DNA of 64,000 nt from Streptomyces sp. T12 (GCF_028736035.1 NZ_CP117866.1:10953001-11017000), one strand, 5' to 3'; shown: positions 18,596 through 28,064, numbered from the stretch's first letter. Notes: a model not told the origin generated them from the letters alone. Numbers and translations are program-made.

Positions 18596-19831
18596 TCAGG
18601 GCCTGCGGCCGTGGAAGGTGCGGCGCAGGTCGCTCACCCAGGCGTCGGGGTTCTCCCAGGGGATGAAGTGGCCGCCGTGGTCGTGGGCGTTGACGTTGAC
18701 GTGGTTGAACCAATCGGCCTGCGGGCCGGTCTTGAACGCCCGGACGCGCTCGTCGGCGGTGTGGATGCCGGGCGGGTTCTCGTACGTGACGAAGGTGAGG
18801 CCGACCGGGGCCTGCACGACCGGGGTGCGGTCGTGGGCGGGGGCCCAGGGGTAGCGGTTGGCGTTGGCGTAGTAACGCATCGACGTGGCGATGGAGTTGT
18901 TCACCCAGTAGATCGTGGCGTGGGTGAGCAGGTCGTCCTTGGTGAAGACGGACTCGACGTCGCCGCCGTTGTCGCTCCAGGCGTTCCAGCGCTCCAGCAG
19001 CCAGGCGAGCAGTCCGGCGGGGGAGTCGCTCAGCCCGTGGGCCAGGGTGGCGCCGTCGAGCATGTGCACGGCGAGGTGGGGCGCCCAGCGGTGGTCCAGC
19101 TCGATGATGCGGGCGCGGACGTCGGCGGGCTGGTCGTCGGTGAGGGGCCGATTCCGGGCGAAGTCCCAGGCGCGGGGGCCGGTGAAGAAGTCGAGCGGCA
19201 GCCCGGAGCCGATGTGGATGCCGTACAGCTCGTCGGCGTACTTGTGGCCGAGCTGGCTGGAGACGATCCCGCCGATGTCGCAGCCCCCGGCGGCGTACTT
19301 CTCGTATCCCAGGGTCTCGGTCATCAGGGTGTGCCAGAGGTCGGAGACCTTCCAGAAGTTGACGTCCGGAAAGGCGGTGAGCGGGCCGGGGAAACCGAAG
19401 CCGGGCAGGGACGGCACGATGACGTCGAACGCGTCGGCGGGGTCACCGCCGAACGCGGCCGGGTCGGCGAGCGGGTCGATCACCTTCGACCAGTGCCAGA
19501 ACGTCCACGGCCAGCCGTGGGTGAGGATCAACGGGATCGGGCGGGGGCCGCGGCCGGGCTTGCGCATGAAGTGCACCGGGACACCGGCGACGCTCACCTG
19601 GTAGTGCTCGTAGACATTGATGGCGGCCTCGGCCTTGCGCCAGTCGTATCCGTCCCGCCAGTAGGCGACCAGTTCACGGAGATAGCTGTCCGGGGTGCCG
19701 TAGGACCAGTCCCCATTCCCCTCGTCCAGCGGCGGACGGGTCAGTGTGAGACGGGCGCGCAGGTCATCGAGGACCTCGTCGGACACGTGGATCGGGGTGG
19801 GCTCCAGGGGGAAGACGTGAGGGGTGGTCAC
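18596..19831 (-). CDS. Epoxide hydrolase, microsomal type
   Basis: 411 residues from GTG 19831, which has AAGGA 9 bases upstream; the frame runs further to 19909 but without a ribosome site. It has the EHN domain (IHVSDEVLDDLRARLTLTRPP) followed by an alpha/beta hydrolase: oxyanion loop LTHGWPWTFWHW, nucleophile Asp in YAAGGCDIGGIVSS, and His in HDHGGHFIPWENPD. It hydrolyses epoxides to vicinal diols. The nucleophile motif GCDIGG is unusual against the common GGDWG (as in the paralogue near 53 kb), so substrate preference may differ. No signal peptide. Confidence 0.87.
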   Translation of the reverse strand: MTTPHVFPLEPTPIHVSDEVLDDLRARLTLTRPPLDEGNGDWSYGTPDSYLRELVAYWRDGYDWRKAEAAINVYEHYQVSVAGVPVHFMRKPGRGPRPIPLILTHGWPWTFWHWSKVIDPLADPAAFGGDPADAFDVIVPSLPGFGFPGPLTAFPDVNFWKVSDLWHTLMTETLGYEKYAAGGCDIGGIVSSQLGHKYADELYGIHIGSGLPLDFFTGPRAWDFARNRPLTDDQPADVRARIIELDHRWAPHLAVHMLDGATLAHGLSDSPAGLLAWLLERWNAWSDNGGDVESVFTKDDLLTHATIYWVNNSIATSMRYYANANRYPWAPAHDRTPVVQAPVGLTFVTYENPPGIHTADERVRAFKTGPQADWFNHVNVNAHDHGGHFIPWENPDAWVSDLRRTFHGRRP

Positions 19832-19973
19832 GGCGTGGTTCCTTACTGGGTGGAGGAAGCGGTGTCGTCGGCCTGTTGGTGGATGGGCGGGTGAGCCGGG
19901 CCATTTCATTTCGAGGAGTGCGGCCCTAGCGCGTACGGCCCTTCAGCCGCACCGCTGTCGGACCACCTGCCCG

Positions 19974-20459
19974 TCAGCCGGTTCGCCGGTGGAAGCGGAA
20001 GTGCAGTGCGCGCATGTCGTCCGTCAGCTCGGGCACCGGGCCGTCCACGACCACACCGGGGGCGACCTCCTGGACCGGAAGAGTCCGCACGGGCGGAGCC
20101 GGTACCCCCAACTCGCCCAGCCACCCGGCCAGTTGTTCCGACGAGGCGACGTACACGATGCGTCCCAGGCCCACCCACGCATGCGCGGCCGCGCACATCG
20201 GGCAGTGCTCGCCGGAGGTGTACACCGTGGCGGCCGCCCGCTCCTCGGGCGTCATATGAGCGGCGGACCAGCGGGCCAGTTCGAACTCGGGGTGCCGGGT
20301 GCGGTCGCCCGAGGCCACCCGGTTGTGATCCTCGGCGAGCACCACGCCGTCCGCCCCCACCAGCACCGAACCGAACGGCTCGTCCCCGGCCTCCAGCGCT
20401 TGCGCCGCGAGCGCGACGCAACGGCGCAGGTGCGGCAGTTCGGCGTCCTTCACGACCAT
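19974..20459 (-). CDS. Nucleoside/guanine deaminase-like (CDA superfamily)
   Basis: 161 residues. The zinc site of the cytidine deaminase superfamily is complete: HPEFE gives the His ligand and catalytic Glu, and HCPMCAAAHAW gives the PxxC Cys pair. The C-P-M-C-A-A spacing is that of guanine deaminases and related purine deaminases rather than CMP deaminases. It is divergent from the GNAT gene, so its promoter lies within 118 bp. Confidence 0.85.
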   Translation of the reverse strand: MVVKDAELPHLRRCVALAAQALEAGDEPFGSVLVGADGVVLAEDHNRVASGDRTRHPEFELARWSAAHMTPEERAAATVYTSGEHCPMCAAAHAWVGLGRIVYVASSEQLAGWLGELGVPAPPVRTLPVQEVAPGVVVDGPVPELTDDMRALHFRFHRRTG

Positions 20460-20577
20460 GACGTACGGCCCTCCTCGCGGTGCGGCTTCGCCTTGAGCTT
20501 CCTATGGTCGCGCAGGTCGTGTGCGGTCGGGTCGAAAAGGCCTTGCCGTGGCAGCGGCGGGGTGCTGGAGTGGCCCC

Positions 20578-21354
20578 ATGGATCATGCCGGCGTGCTCGC
20601 CCTCTTCGACCGGGACATGCGGGAAGGCGCGCGGCCGGACGGTCCCGACGCCCTGGTCGAGAGAGTCGGCGGGGTGGTCCGCCAGGTGTCGTCCGCACTC
20701 GGCTGGAACGGCGTCGTGTGGTCCGACCTCGACGAGGCGGGCGCCGACGCGGCGATCGCCGCACAGATCGCCCACTTCCGCGGGCTGGGGCGCGAGTTCG
20801 AGTGGAAGCTCTACGGCCATGACCTCCCGGTCGACCTCGGACAGCGGCTCAGGGACGCGGGGTTCACGGCCGAGCCCGAGGAGACGCTGATGATCGGCGA
20901 GGTCGCCGACCTGAACCTGGACGCGGAGCCGCCGGAAGGCGTCCGCATGATCTCCGTGACCGACCGGGCGGGCGTGGACCTCGTCGCGGAGGTGCACGAG
21001 AAGGCCTTCGGCACCGACGGCTCCCGGCTCCGGCACCAGCTGCTCGCCCAGCTCACGGCCGACCCGGACACCGTGGTCGCGGTCGTCGCGCTGGCCGGCG
21101 ACACTCCGGTCAGCGCGGCCCGGATGGAGCTCGTGCCGGGGACGCGGTTCGCCGGGCTGTGGGGCGGCGGGACCGTCGAGGGCTGGCGGGGCCGGGGCAT
21201 CTACCGCGCGCTGGTCGCCCACCGGGCCCGCGCCGCCGTGGACCGTGGCTACCGGTACCTCCAGGTCGACGCCATGAGCACGAGCCGGCCCATCCTGGAA
21301 CGACTCGGCTTCGAACCGCTGACCACGACGACGCCGTACGTGTACACGCCGTAG
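20578..21354 (+). CDS. GNAT-family N-acetyltransferase
   Basis: 258 residues from ATG 20578, with GGAG upstream. The N-terminal half is a helical extension (MDHAGVLALFDRDMREGARPDGPDALVERVGGVVRQ). The C-terminal GNAT domain shows VPGTRFAGLWGGGTVEGWRGRGIYRALVAH, with the acetyl-CoA loop WRGRGIY, and ends ILERLGFEPLTTTTPYVYTP. Substrate unknown. Confidence 0.85.
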   Translation: MDHAGVLALFDRDMREGARPDGPDALVERVGGVVRQVSSALGWNGVVWSDLDEAGADAAIAAQIAHFRGLGREFEWKLYGHDLPVDLGQRLRDAGFTAEPEETLMIGEVADLNLDAEPPEGVRMISVTDRAGVDLVAEVHEKAFGTDGSRLRHQLLAQLTADPDTVVAVVALAGDTPVSAARMELVPGTRFAGLWGGGTVEGWRGRGIYRALVAHRARAAVDRGYRYLQVDAMSTSRPILERLGFEPLTTTTPYVYTP

Positions 21355-21430
21355 GGACACCGACCGATCACGCCGAGTGGTCACCTCGGCCGGATGTCAC
21401 ATTCGCGCCCCGTCGATCCGTCGCAAGGAC

Positions 21431-22372
21431 ATGACGACGAACCAGAGCAACGACAGCGCCCACAGCCGGAGCATCCTCCTCGCGGGCGCCGGCGGCGTCC
21501 TGGGCAGGCACATCACCCACGCCCTGACTCAGGCGGGCCACAAGGTCACCGGCCTCGGCCGGGGCGGGCGCAACGACATCCAGGCCGACCTGACGGACCG
21601 CGACGCCCTGCTGCGCGCCGTCGACGGCCACCACTTCGACACGGTGATCCACGCCGCGACCGCACTGCGCAAGCCGCCCATGCGCCACCGCGACATGCAC
21701 GCCACCAACGTGCTGCGCACCGACGGCACCGCCCACCTGATCGAGGCCGCGCAGGCCACCGGCGCCCGGCGCTTCGTGACGGAGTCCATGGTCTTCGGAT
21801 ACGGCTACGGCGACCACGGCGACCATGTGATCGTCGAGGACGACCTCTTCGGTCTGCGCGGCCGCTCCCCGGAGCTGGAACGGCACATCGCGGCGATGCG
21901 CATCAAGGAACAACTCACCTTCGGCACCTCCGGGTTGGACGGCATCGCACTGCGCTTCGGCCTGTTCTACGGCCCTGGCGGCACCGACGGCCTCCTGCCG
22001 ATGCTGCGCAAGCGGCAACTGCCCGTCCCCGCCGATCACGGCCGGGTCCTGCCCTGGATCGACCTCACCGACGCGGCCCGAGCGGTGGTCGCCGCCGTCG
22101 AGCGGGGGCGCCCCGGCCAGGCGTACAACATCGCCGACCGCACCCCGATGGGTTTCGGGACCCATGTCCGGTGCGTGGCCGAGGAGTTCGGGCTGCCGAA
22201 ACCGCTGACCGTACCGCTGTGGCTGATGCGGCCCATGTCGTACGCGCATACGGTGATGTCGACGACGCTACGGGTGTCCACGGCGAAGGCGGAGCGGGAG
22301 CTCGGCTGGACGCCCGCTCACCCGGCGACCCGCGACGGCCTCGCCGCGATGCGGGCCGCGGCACGCACGTGA
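21431..22372 (+). CDS. NAD-dependent epimerase/dehydratase (extended SDR)
   Basis: 313 residues from ATG 21431, just after CGCAAGGAC. The Rossmann motif LLAGAGGVLGRHITHAL sits at the N-terminus and the later chemistry region holds SMVFGYGYGDHG, in which the YxxxK element is not typical. It reads like the nucleoside-diphosphate-sugar epimerase group acting on sugar or oxidised terpene substrates (inference). Weak or missing catalytic Tyr/Lys makes a binding or atypical role possible. Confidence 0.75.
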   Translation: MTTNQSNDSAHSRSILLAGAGGVLGRHITHALTQAGHKVTGLGRGGRNDIQADLTDRDALLRAVDGHHFDTVIHAATALRKPPMRHRDMHATNVLRTDGTAHLIEAAQATGARRFVTESMVFGYGYGDHGDHVIVEDDLFGLRGRSPELERHIAAMRIKEQLTFGTSGLDGIALRFGLFYGPGGTDGLLPMLRKRQLPVPADHGRVLPWIDLTDAARAVVAAVERGRPGQAYNIADRTPMGFGTHVRCVAEEFGLPKPLTVPLWLMRPMSYAHTVMSTTLRVSTAKAERELGWTPAHPATRDGLAAMRAAART

Positions 22373-22419
22373 ACGGCGCGCCGCATGCCGTCGGCGCGCC
22401 GTCCCTTCGCGACTCCGTG

Positions 22420-22683
22420 TCAGCGGCGCGCCTTCGTCCGGTCCAGTGCGGCGACGCCCAGTGCGGCGAGGCCGATCTGGATGAGCCACTCGATCCAGTC
22501 GACGCCGTCGGTGTCGGCCACGTCGAGGCCGGCCGCGAGCGCCGAGCCGAGCAGTGCGGCCACGATGCCGACGAGGATGGTCCACAGGACCCCGATGCGC
22601 TGACGGCCCGGCACCACGAGGCGCCCCAGCACACCAATGATGATGCCGATAATGATGGCACTGATGATGCCCGAGATCTCCAT
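22420..22683 (-). CDS. GlsB/YeaQ/YmgE-type small membrane protein
   Basis: 87 residues starting MEISGIISAIIIGIIIGVLGRLVVPG, with AGGAAGAGGG before the ATG. It has three hydrophobic helices separated by Gly-rich turns, the hallmark of transglycosylase-associated/GlsB stress membrane proteins. It is a cytoplasmic-membrane protein induced by envelope or general stress in other bacteria; molecular role unknown. Confidence 0.85.
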   Translation of the reverse strand: MEISGIISAIIIGIIIGVLGRLVVPGRQRIGVLWTILVGIVAALLGSALAAGLDVADTDGVDWIEWLIQIGLAALGVAALDRTKARR

Positions 22684-22780
22684 TTCGCCCCTCTTCCTCC
22701 TGTCCCCCGCAATGAGTCGAGTTCCCCTTGGCGGGAGGGACAGTCCGTTCCGCTTCAACCAGTGGTGGACGCCCGACCGA

Positions 22781-23338
22781 TCACCGCTCGGTTCCTGCCC
22801 GCGATCTCCGTGACCACCCGGTGGCGGCCACCGCCTCCGCCGCTATGTCGATCACCGGGCGGCCGTCGGTCACCACACGTACGACGTCCGCGGGCGCCCG
22901 CTCGTCCAGGAGCCGTGCCTTGCGGGCGCTGCCCCGCACCTCGTGCTCCAGCTCGGAGCCCAGCTCGCGCCCGGCCAGCCGCTGTTCGGCCGTCTCGTCG
23001 GTGGCAGTGAGCAGAACCCGTACGAGCCGTACGCCGTCACCCATGGCCCGGCGGAACATGGGTGCTGCCTCGTCGAGCACACTGACGGTGTTCGTATAGA
23101 CGAGACGCCGGTATCCGAGCTCGGCGTAGTTCCCCCACACGGCGGCCAGGTTCCGCTCCGTGATGCCGGCCCGGCGCGCGTCCCCGGCCGGTGCCGGATG
23201 GACGGCTCCCATGAAGTCGCCGTCGATCACGGCATGCGCGACCTGCGCGGCCCGCAGCCGAGCCGAGACCTCCCAGCCCACCGTGGTCTTGCCGACCCCG
23301 GCCCGTCCTCCGATGAGTAGTACTTCCGCATGATCCAT
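22781..23338 (-). CDS. P-loop ATPase/kinase
   Basis: 185 residues from ATG 23338. The Walker A motif is GGRAGVGKTTVGWEV, and HAVIDGDFMG supplies the Asp expected of small-molecule kinases such as shikimate/adenylylsulfate/chloramphenicol-type kinases. LTATDETAEQRLAGRE is a typical lid region. The substrate cannot be assigned. Its start is only 78 bp from the divergent phosphotransferase ATG, so both share a compact promoter. Confidence 0.8.
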   Translation of the reverse strand: MDHAEVLLIGGRAGVGKTTVGWEVSARLRAAQVAHAVIDGDFMGAVHPAPAGDARRAGITERNLAAVWGNYAELGYRRLVYTNTVSVLDEAAPMFRRAMGDGVRLVRVLLTATDETAEQRLAGRELGSELEHEVRGSARKARLLDERAPADVVRVVTDGRPVIDIAAEAVAATGWSRRSRAGTER

Positions 23339-23416
23339 GCGGGAAGCGTGCCTGGGCCTGGGCATCCTGTGCGAGTGGTTTCGGCTCGGGCTCGTGCTGA
23401 TGGGGTGGAGGTGCGG

Positions 23417-24160
23417 ATGGAGGAGCGGGTGCTCGGTGGCGGGTCAGTTAACGAGGTCGTGCGGGTGGGGGCGACCGTACGGCGTACGTCGCACGAACGG
23501 TCCGGGTATGTGCGGGAGTTGCTCGCCTTCTTCGAGGAGCGTGGTTGGGACGGGGCGCCGCGCCACCTCGGGACGGACGAGCGGGGCCGGGAGGTGTTCG
23601 CATACCTCGAAGGCCGGGCGGCCGTCACTCCCCGGGAGCGGGCGGCGGCATGCACCGACGCGGCGCTCGTGCGGGTCGCTCAACTCGTCCGCCACTTCCA
23701 TGACTTGACGCACGGAACGTCACTGGCGGGCGACCGGGACGTCGTATGCCACAACGACCTTGCCCCGAAGAACACGGTGTACGGGGCGGTGGACGGCGGC
23801 GAGTGGTGGCCGACCGCCTTCGTCGACTGGGACATCGCCGCGCCAGGCGAGCGCGTCCATGACCTCGCCCATGTGTGCTGGCAGTACCTGGATCTGGGTC
23901 CGGGGATCACCGATGTGTCCGAAGCCGCCCGGCGCATCGCCCTCGTGTGCGACGCGTACGGGCCGGGCTGTGGCAGCGAGGGGATCGTCGACGTGATCCT
24001 TTGGTGGCAGGACCGCTGCTGGCGGGGTATCGAGTCCGGCGCGCAGCGCGGTGAGCCCGCCATGGCCGGGCTGCGGGAAGGCGGGGCCGTGGAGGAGGTT
24101 CGGAACGCGTACGCCTGGGTGGCGGGACACCGGCGCGAGCTGGAGGCCTTCCTGTTCTGA
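23417..24160 (+). CDS. APH-family phosphotransferase
   Basis: 247 residues from ATG 23417 preceded by TGGAGG; the frame also allows an upstream start at 23330 that would overlap the divergent kinase. The catalytic loop VVCHNDLAPKNTVY (H-N-D variant of HGDxxxxN) and the metal Asp in AFVDWDIAAPGERVHDLAHV are intact, and EVVRVGATVRRT holds the ATP-lobe segment. It resembles hydroxy-amino-acid or choline-type kinases rather than resistance enzymes. Confidence 0.82.
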   Translation: MEERVLGGGSVNEVVRVGATVRRTSHERSGYVRELLAFFEERGWDGAPRHLGTDERGREVFAYLEGRAAVTPRERAAACTDAALVRVAQLVRHFHDLTHGTSLAGDRDVVCHNDLAPKNTVYGAVDGGEWWPTAFVDWDIAAPGERVHDLAHVCWQYLDLGPGITDVSEAARRIALVCDAYGPGCGSEGIVDVILWWQDRCWRGIESGAQRGEPAMAGLREGGAVEEVRNAYAWVAGHRRELEAFLF

Positions 24161-24218
24161 CGCCGGGGGCGCGTGAGCGCTCCGGAGAGTGGTGTCGCTG
24201 TGGAGTAGTACTGACCGA

Positions 24219-24248
24219 TTGACATGCAGGTAATTGCCTGCATAACGT
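24219..24248 (+). promoter_or_regulatory. Promoter with ArsR-type operator in the spacer
   Basis: A perfect TTGACA -35 (24219-24224) and a TAACGT -10 (24243-24248) are 18 bp apart. A 20-bp near-perfect palindrome, ATGCAGGTAATTGCCTGCAT (24224-24243, one mismatch), fills the spacer. A repressor bound there would block RNA polymerase. The downstream gene is an ArsR-type regulator, so autorepression is the simple reading. Confidence 0.8.
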
Positions 24249-24277
24249 TGAGTGTGCGAGCAGAGAGCGACTCCGGG

Positions 24278-25045
24278 ATGGACAAGGTCTTCAAGGCGCT
24301 GGCCGACGACACGCGCAGACGGCTCCTGGACCGGCTGCACGAGGACAACGGGCAGACCTTGGGGGAGCTGTGTGCGCGGATCGACATGACGCGCCAGTCG
24401 GTGACCCAGCATCTGGCCGTCCTGGAGGCCGCCAACCTGGTCAGCGCGGTGCGGCGGGGGCGGGAGAAGCTGCACTACCTCAATCCGGTCCCGCTCCACG
24501 AGATCCAGGAGCGGTGGATCGACAAGTTCGAGCGCCCGCGCCTGAGCGTGCTCGGCGCCGTGAAACGACGAGCCGAGGAAGCCATGACCGACAAGCCCAC
24601 ATTCGTGTACGTCACCTACATCGAGAGCACGCCCGAGAAGGTCTGGGACGCGCTCACCGACGCGGACCTGACCGCCGCCTACTGGGGTCACAGCAACGTC
24701 TCGGACTGGCGGCCCGGATCCCGCTGGGAACACGTGCGTACGGACGGCTCCGGCATCGCCGACGTCATCGGCACCGTCGTGGAGAGCGAGCGCCCGAGCC
24801 GCCTGGTCACCACCTGGGTGGCCCCGGACGAGGAGGGGCAGGAGGACAAGTACTCCCGGGTCACCTTCGACATCCAGCAGCACGCCGAAATCGTCCGCCT
24901 CACCGTGACCCACGAGGACCTCCCGGACGAGAGCGCGCGCGCCGACGTGTCGTCCGGCTGGCCGGCGGTGCTGTCCAACCTCAAGTCGCTCCTGGAGACC
25001 GGCCACGTACTGCCTCAGGAGCCGTGGCTGATGCCGGCTCGTTGA
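24278..25045 (+). CDS. ArsR-type HTH fused to SRPBCC (AHSA1) domain
   Basis: 255 residues from ATG 24278, just downstream of the operator-bearing promoter. The N-terminal winged helix (VFKALADDTRRRLLDRLHEDNGQTLGELC, MTRQSVTQHLAVLEAANLV) is ArsR-like without metal Cys. Residues about 105-255 form a START/AHSA1 domain (VYVTYIESTPEKVWDALTDADLTAAYWG). The fusion suggests a repressor whose hydrophobic cavity binds the inducer. In most genomes the two parts are separate overlapping genes. It converges on the SPW-repeat gene with a shared terminator. Confidence 0.9.
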   Translation: MDKVFKALADDTRRRLLDRLHEDNGQTLGELCARIDMTRQSVTQHLAVLEAANLVSAVRRGREKLHYLNPVPLHEIQERWIDKFERPRLSVLGAVKRRAEEAMTDKPTFVYVTYIESTPEKVWDALTDADLTAAYWGHSNVSDWRPGSRWEHVRTDGSGIADVIGTVVESERPSRLVTTWVAPDEEGQEDKYSRVTFDIQQHAEIVRLTVTHEDLPDESARADVSSGWPAVLSNLKSLLETGHVLPQEPWLMPAR

Positions 25046-25073
25046 ACGAGGCCGCAGTGAGGGGACGCGAGAA

Positions 25074-25099
25074 GGCCGGTCCGCGGGTGCGGACCGGCC
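25074..25099. terminator. 11-bp stem with GGGT loop between convergent genes
   Basis: GGCCGGTCCGC (25074-25084) pairs exactly with 25089-25099. It lies between the ArsR-SRPBCC stop and the SPW-protein stop and can serve as a bidirectional terminator. Confidence 0.85.
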
Positions 25100-25145
25100 G
25101 GCATGGCTTCCTCTCCGCTGGGCCCTTACGGCCTGAGGTTGCTCC

Positions 25146-25586
25146 TCACGGCCTGGGGGTGCTCCTGGCCGCCGTACCGGCGCAGATCAGCCCCAGGATC
25201 ACGGCCAGTGCGCCGATGATGATGTTGTTGACGACGACACCCGCGTCCGGGCTGTCGCCGACGACCCACGGCGCGATGATCATCCAGGCGCCCATCGCGC
25301 AGAAGGCCCAGCTGAGGCCGTACATACGCTCCGGAGCCCGGGTGAACCCGAGGGCCAGCAGGCCGATCGCGATGCCCACGATCAGGTTGTGGGTCACGAG
25401 CGGAGGCTGGCTGGTCGTGTAGTGGAGTATCCAGGGGGACACCGCACAGTACAGACCGAGCAGGAACACCGGTCCGTCCACGAGTGCCACGTCACGGCCG
25501 CCGAGCATGCGGTCGTAGCGTTCCCGCATTTCGGATACATCCGGGTGGCCGGTTATGTCACCTCTGGTGGGCTGCACATTGGCCAT
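25146..25586 (-). CDS. SPW-repeat membrane protein
   Basis: 146 residues from ATG 25586, with AGGAGA upstream. There are four hydrophobic segments in two repeats, each with the SPW-like signature: LYCAVSPWILHYT and AWMIIAPWVVGDSPD. This is a cytoplasmic-membrane protein of unknown role. A soluble N-terminus (GDITGHPDVSEMRERYDRMLGGRD) precedes the first helix. Confidence 0.85.
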   Translation of the reverse strand: MANVQPTRGDITGHPDVSEMRERYDRMLGGRDVALVDGPVFLLGLYCAVSPWILHYTTSQPPLVTHNLIVGIAIGLLALGFTRAPERMYGLSWAFCAMGAWMIIAPWVVGDSPDAGVVVNNIIIGALAVILGLICAGTAARSTPRP

Positions 25587-25655
25587 GACTCGTCTCCTTT
25601 GACTTGCAGGCCTGACCGCGTCTGGTGCGGTATGCGGTAAGCGCCGCCTAGGGGA

Positions 25656-25684
25656 CATTGTGCTCTTATTTTTTCTTTATGTGT
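25656..25684 (-). promoter_or_regulatory. AT-rich tract upstream of the SPW gene
   Basis: On the minus strand the segment reads as an A-rich run with AAAGAAAAAATAAGAG, extreme for this GC-rich DNA, 70-100 bp before the SPW start codon. It may act as an UP-element-like or bendable promoter region. Otherwise I see nothing in 25587-25835 apart from the GGAGG before the YCII gene. Confidence 0.4.
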
Positions 25685-25835
25685 AGAGCTCGTCGGGTTC
25701 ATGACGATGTAAGCGGAGCCGCCGTCCGCAAAACATTCCGGTGTCGGCCTGCCGGGTGTCGATCCGAGGGCGGGCCGTTCGTGTAGGAGGTGAGAGAGCG
25801 CCAGACAGGGACGCTCCGAGGCCAAGGAGGCTGTC

Positions 25836-26192
25836 ATGAAGTACTACCTGCTCAGCGTGGTACAGCCCGTGGGTGACGAGCTGCCCCCGCCGGAGGTGCT
25901 CGCCGAGATCGGCAAGAACCTCGATGTCTTCCACCAGGAGCTGAGGCAGGCCGGTGCCTGGGTCTTCGCCGGGGGACTGCACGGACCGGAGTCGTCCACC
26001 GTGCTGAGGCCCAGCGCCGGTGACGTCCTGATCACCGACGGACCGTACGCCGAGGGCAAGGAGATGCTCGGCGGGATCTGCCTGATCAAGGCGCCCGACC
26101 TGGACGCGGCCCTCGGATGGGGGCGCAAGGCGGCGCTGGCGACCACCCTTCCCATCGAGGTGCGGCCGTTCATGGGCGAAGCCGAGGACTGA
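25836..26192 (+). CDS. YCII-family (DGPF) protein
   Basis: 118 residues with AAGGAGG before the ATG. It is a ferredoxin-like YCII fold with the family signature [15 protein letters not shown] and [17 protein letters not shown] proteins are the constant neighbours of ECF42 sigma factors. The stop codon overlaps the sigma ATG (TGATG), so the two are translationally coupled. The role, perhaps as sigma-pathway effector or sensor, is unproven. Confidence 0.92.
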   Translation: MKYYLLSVVQPVGDELPPPEVLAEIGKNLDVFHQELRQAGAWVFAGGLHGPESSTVLRPSAGDVLITDGPYAEGKEMLGGICLIKAPDLDAALGWGRKAALATTLPIEVRPFMGEAED

Positions 26193-27382
26193 TGACGGCC
26201 CCCGACGTCGAGGCCGTCTTCCGTACCGAGTACGGCCGCGCGGTCGCCGTCCTCGTCCGCTTCCTCGGCGACATCGACCTCGCCGAGGAAGCGGTCCAGG
26301 ACGCTTTCACCACGGCGGTACGGCGCTGGCCGGAGACCGGTGCGCCGCCGAGCCCGGCCGGGTGGATCATCACGACCGCCCGCAACCGGGCGATCGACCG
26401 GCTGCGCCGCGAGGCCAAGCGGGACGAACGGCACGCCGAGGCCGCCCTGCTGCACGCCCTTCACGCACCGCCCGAGGAGGGCCCCGTGCGCGACGAACGG
26501 CTCCGGCTCATCTTCACCTGCTGCCATCCCGCCCTCGCCCCCCAGGCCCGGGTCGCCCTCACCCTGCGCCTCCTCGGCGGACTCACCACCGCCCGGATCG
26601 CCCGCGCCTTCCTGGTGCCCGAGCCGGCCATGGCCCAGCGGCTGGTGCGGGCCAAGGCGAAGATCCGCGACGCGCGCATCCCGTATCGCGTGCCCCGCGA
26701 CGCCGACCTCCCGGACCGGCTGAACGGCGTCCTCGCCGTCGTCTACCTGATCTTCAACGAGGGCTACGGCGGCTCGCCCGAGCTGTGCGCGGAAGCCGTA
26801 CGCCTGGGCCGGCTGCTCGCCGAGCTGATGCCGGACGAGCCCGAGGTCACCGGCCTGCTCGCGCTGATGCTCCTCGTCGAGTCCCGCCGGCCCGCACGGG
26901 AGGACGCCGACGGGGCGCTCGTGCCGCTGCCCGAGCAGGACCGGGAGCGCTGGGACCGCGACCTCGTCGCGGAAGGACAGGCCCTCGTACGGCGGTGCCT
27001 GCGCCGGAACCAGCCGGGGCCCTACCAGATCCAGGCCGCCATTCAGGCCGTGCACAGCGACGCGCCCACCGCCGAGGCCACGGACTGGGGGCAGGTTCTC
27101 CAGCTGTACGACCAGCTGATGGTTCTGGCCCCCAGCCCCGTCGTCGCCCTGAACCGGGCGGTGGCCGTGGCCGAGGTCGAGGGCGCGCGAGTGGCCCTCG
27201 ACCTCGTGGACAGCCTCGACCTGGAGGGCTACCACGTCTTCCACGCGGTCCGCGCCGACCTGCTGCGGCGCCTCGGCCGGGACGCGGAGGCGGTTCGGGC
27301 GTACGAGGCCGCGCTCGCCCTGACCGGGAGCCCGGCGGAGCGTGTCTGGCTCGAGCGCCGGCGCCGCGCCCTCACACGCTGA
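26192..27382 (+). CDS. ECF42-type RNA polymerase sigma factor
   Basis: 396 residues. Sigma2 is seen in [28 protein letters not shown] and [17 protein letters not shown], sigma4 in [30 protein letters not shown] long C-terminal extension of about 200 residues ([48 protein letters not shown]) is the mark of ECF42. In this group the extension and DGPF proteins, not a membrane anti-sigma factor, are linked to activity; no anti-sigma gene adjoins. Its 3' end overlaps the convergent urtE by 11 bp. Confidence 0.9.
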   Translation: MTAPDVEAVFRTEYGRAVAVLVRFLGDIDLAEEAVQDAFTTAVRRWPETGAPPSPAGWIITTARNRAIDRLRREAKRDERHAEAALLHALHAPPEEGPVRDERLRLIFTCCHPALAPQARVALTLRLLGGLTTARIARAFLVPEPAMAQRLVRAKAKIRDARIPYRVPRDADLPDRLNGVLAVVYLIFNEGYGGSPELCAEAVRLGRLLAELMPDEPEVTGLLALMLLVESRRPAREDADGALVPLPEQDRERWDRDLVAEGQALVRRCLRRNQPGPYQIQAAIQAVHSDAPTAEATDWGQVLQLYDQLMVLAPSPVVALNRAVAVAEVEGARVALDLVDSLDLEGYHVFHAVRADLLRRLGRDAEAVRAYEAALALTGSPAERVWLERRRRALTR

Positions 27383-28064
27383 GCGCCTCCCGCACCGCCA
27401 CCTCGCCCTCCGCGCCGCCGTCGCCGAAGGACGTGACCCGCCCGGCCTCCAGCACGTAGTAGCGCTGAGCCGCCCGCATCGCGAACCCGACGTGCTGTTC
27501 GACCAGCAGCACCGAGAGTCCGCCCCGCGCGGCCAGCGCGAGGATCGTCTCCTCGATCTCGGCGACCACCGACGGCTGGATGCCCTCGGTCGGCTCGTCC
27601 AGGAGCAGCAGCCGAGGCTCCGTCACCAGGGCGCGGGCGATGGCGAGTTGCTGCCGCTGGCCGCCGGAGAGCAGGCCCGCGCGGCGGTTGGACAGTGCCC
27701 GCAGCGCCGGGAACAGGTCCAGCGCCTCGGCGACCGACTCCTTGCCGCGCCTGCGCCCGTCCGCGACGAGCTGGAGGTTCTCGGCGGTGGTCAGGTGCGG
27801 GAACGACTGCTGGCCCTGCGGGACGTACGCCATCCCGCGCGCGACCCGTTCGTGCGGCTTGCGGCGGGTGATGTCCTCGCCGTCCAGGCGGATCGTGCCG
27901 CTGGTCGGCGTGAGCAGTCCCACGGCGGCCCGCAGCAGCGTGCTCTTGCCCGCGCCGTTGTGCCCGAGCACGGCCGCCACGCCGTCCCTGGGCACCTCGA
28001 CGGACACGCCGTGCAGGACGGAGCTGCGGTGGTAGCCGACGCGTACGTCGTCGATCTGGAGCAT
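27372..28064 (-). CDS. urtE: Urea ABC transporter ATPase UrtE
   Basis: 230 residues of the LivF/UrtE type. Walker [14 protein letters not shown], signature [16 protein letters not shown], Walker [15 protein letters not shown] and the H-loop [14 protein letters not shown] are all intact. It is the last gene of urtABCDE and its ATG overlaps the urtD stop by one base. It powers high-affinity uptake of urea or short amides together with UrtD. The stop codon lies inside the convergent sigma gene. Confidence 0.92.
   Translation of the reverse strand: MLQIDDVRVGYHRSSVLHGVSVEVPRDGVAAVLGHNGAGKSTLLRAAVGLLTPTSGTIRLDGEDITRRKPHERVARGMAYVPQGQQSFPHLTTAENLQLVADGRRRGKESVAEALDLFPALRALSNRRAGLLSGGQRQQLAIARALVTEPRLLLLDEPTEGIQPSVVAEIEETILALAARGGLSVLLVEQHVGFAMRAAQRYYVLEAGRVTSFGDGGAEGEVAVREALSV

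Noticed and set aside
834..24160. Aminoglycoside resistance
   Set aside because: Three APH-fold proteins occur, but none has the full motifs or context of a known resistance enzyme.
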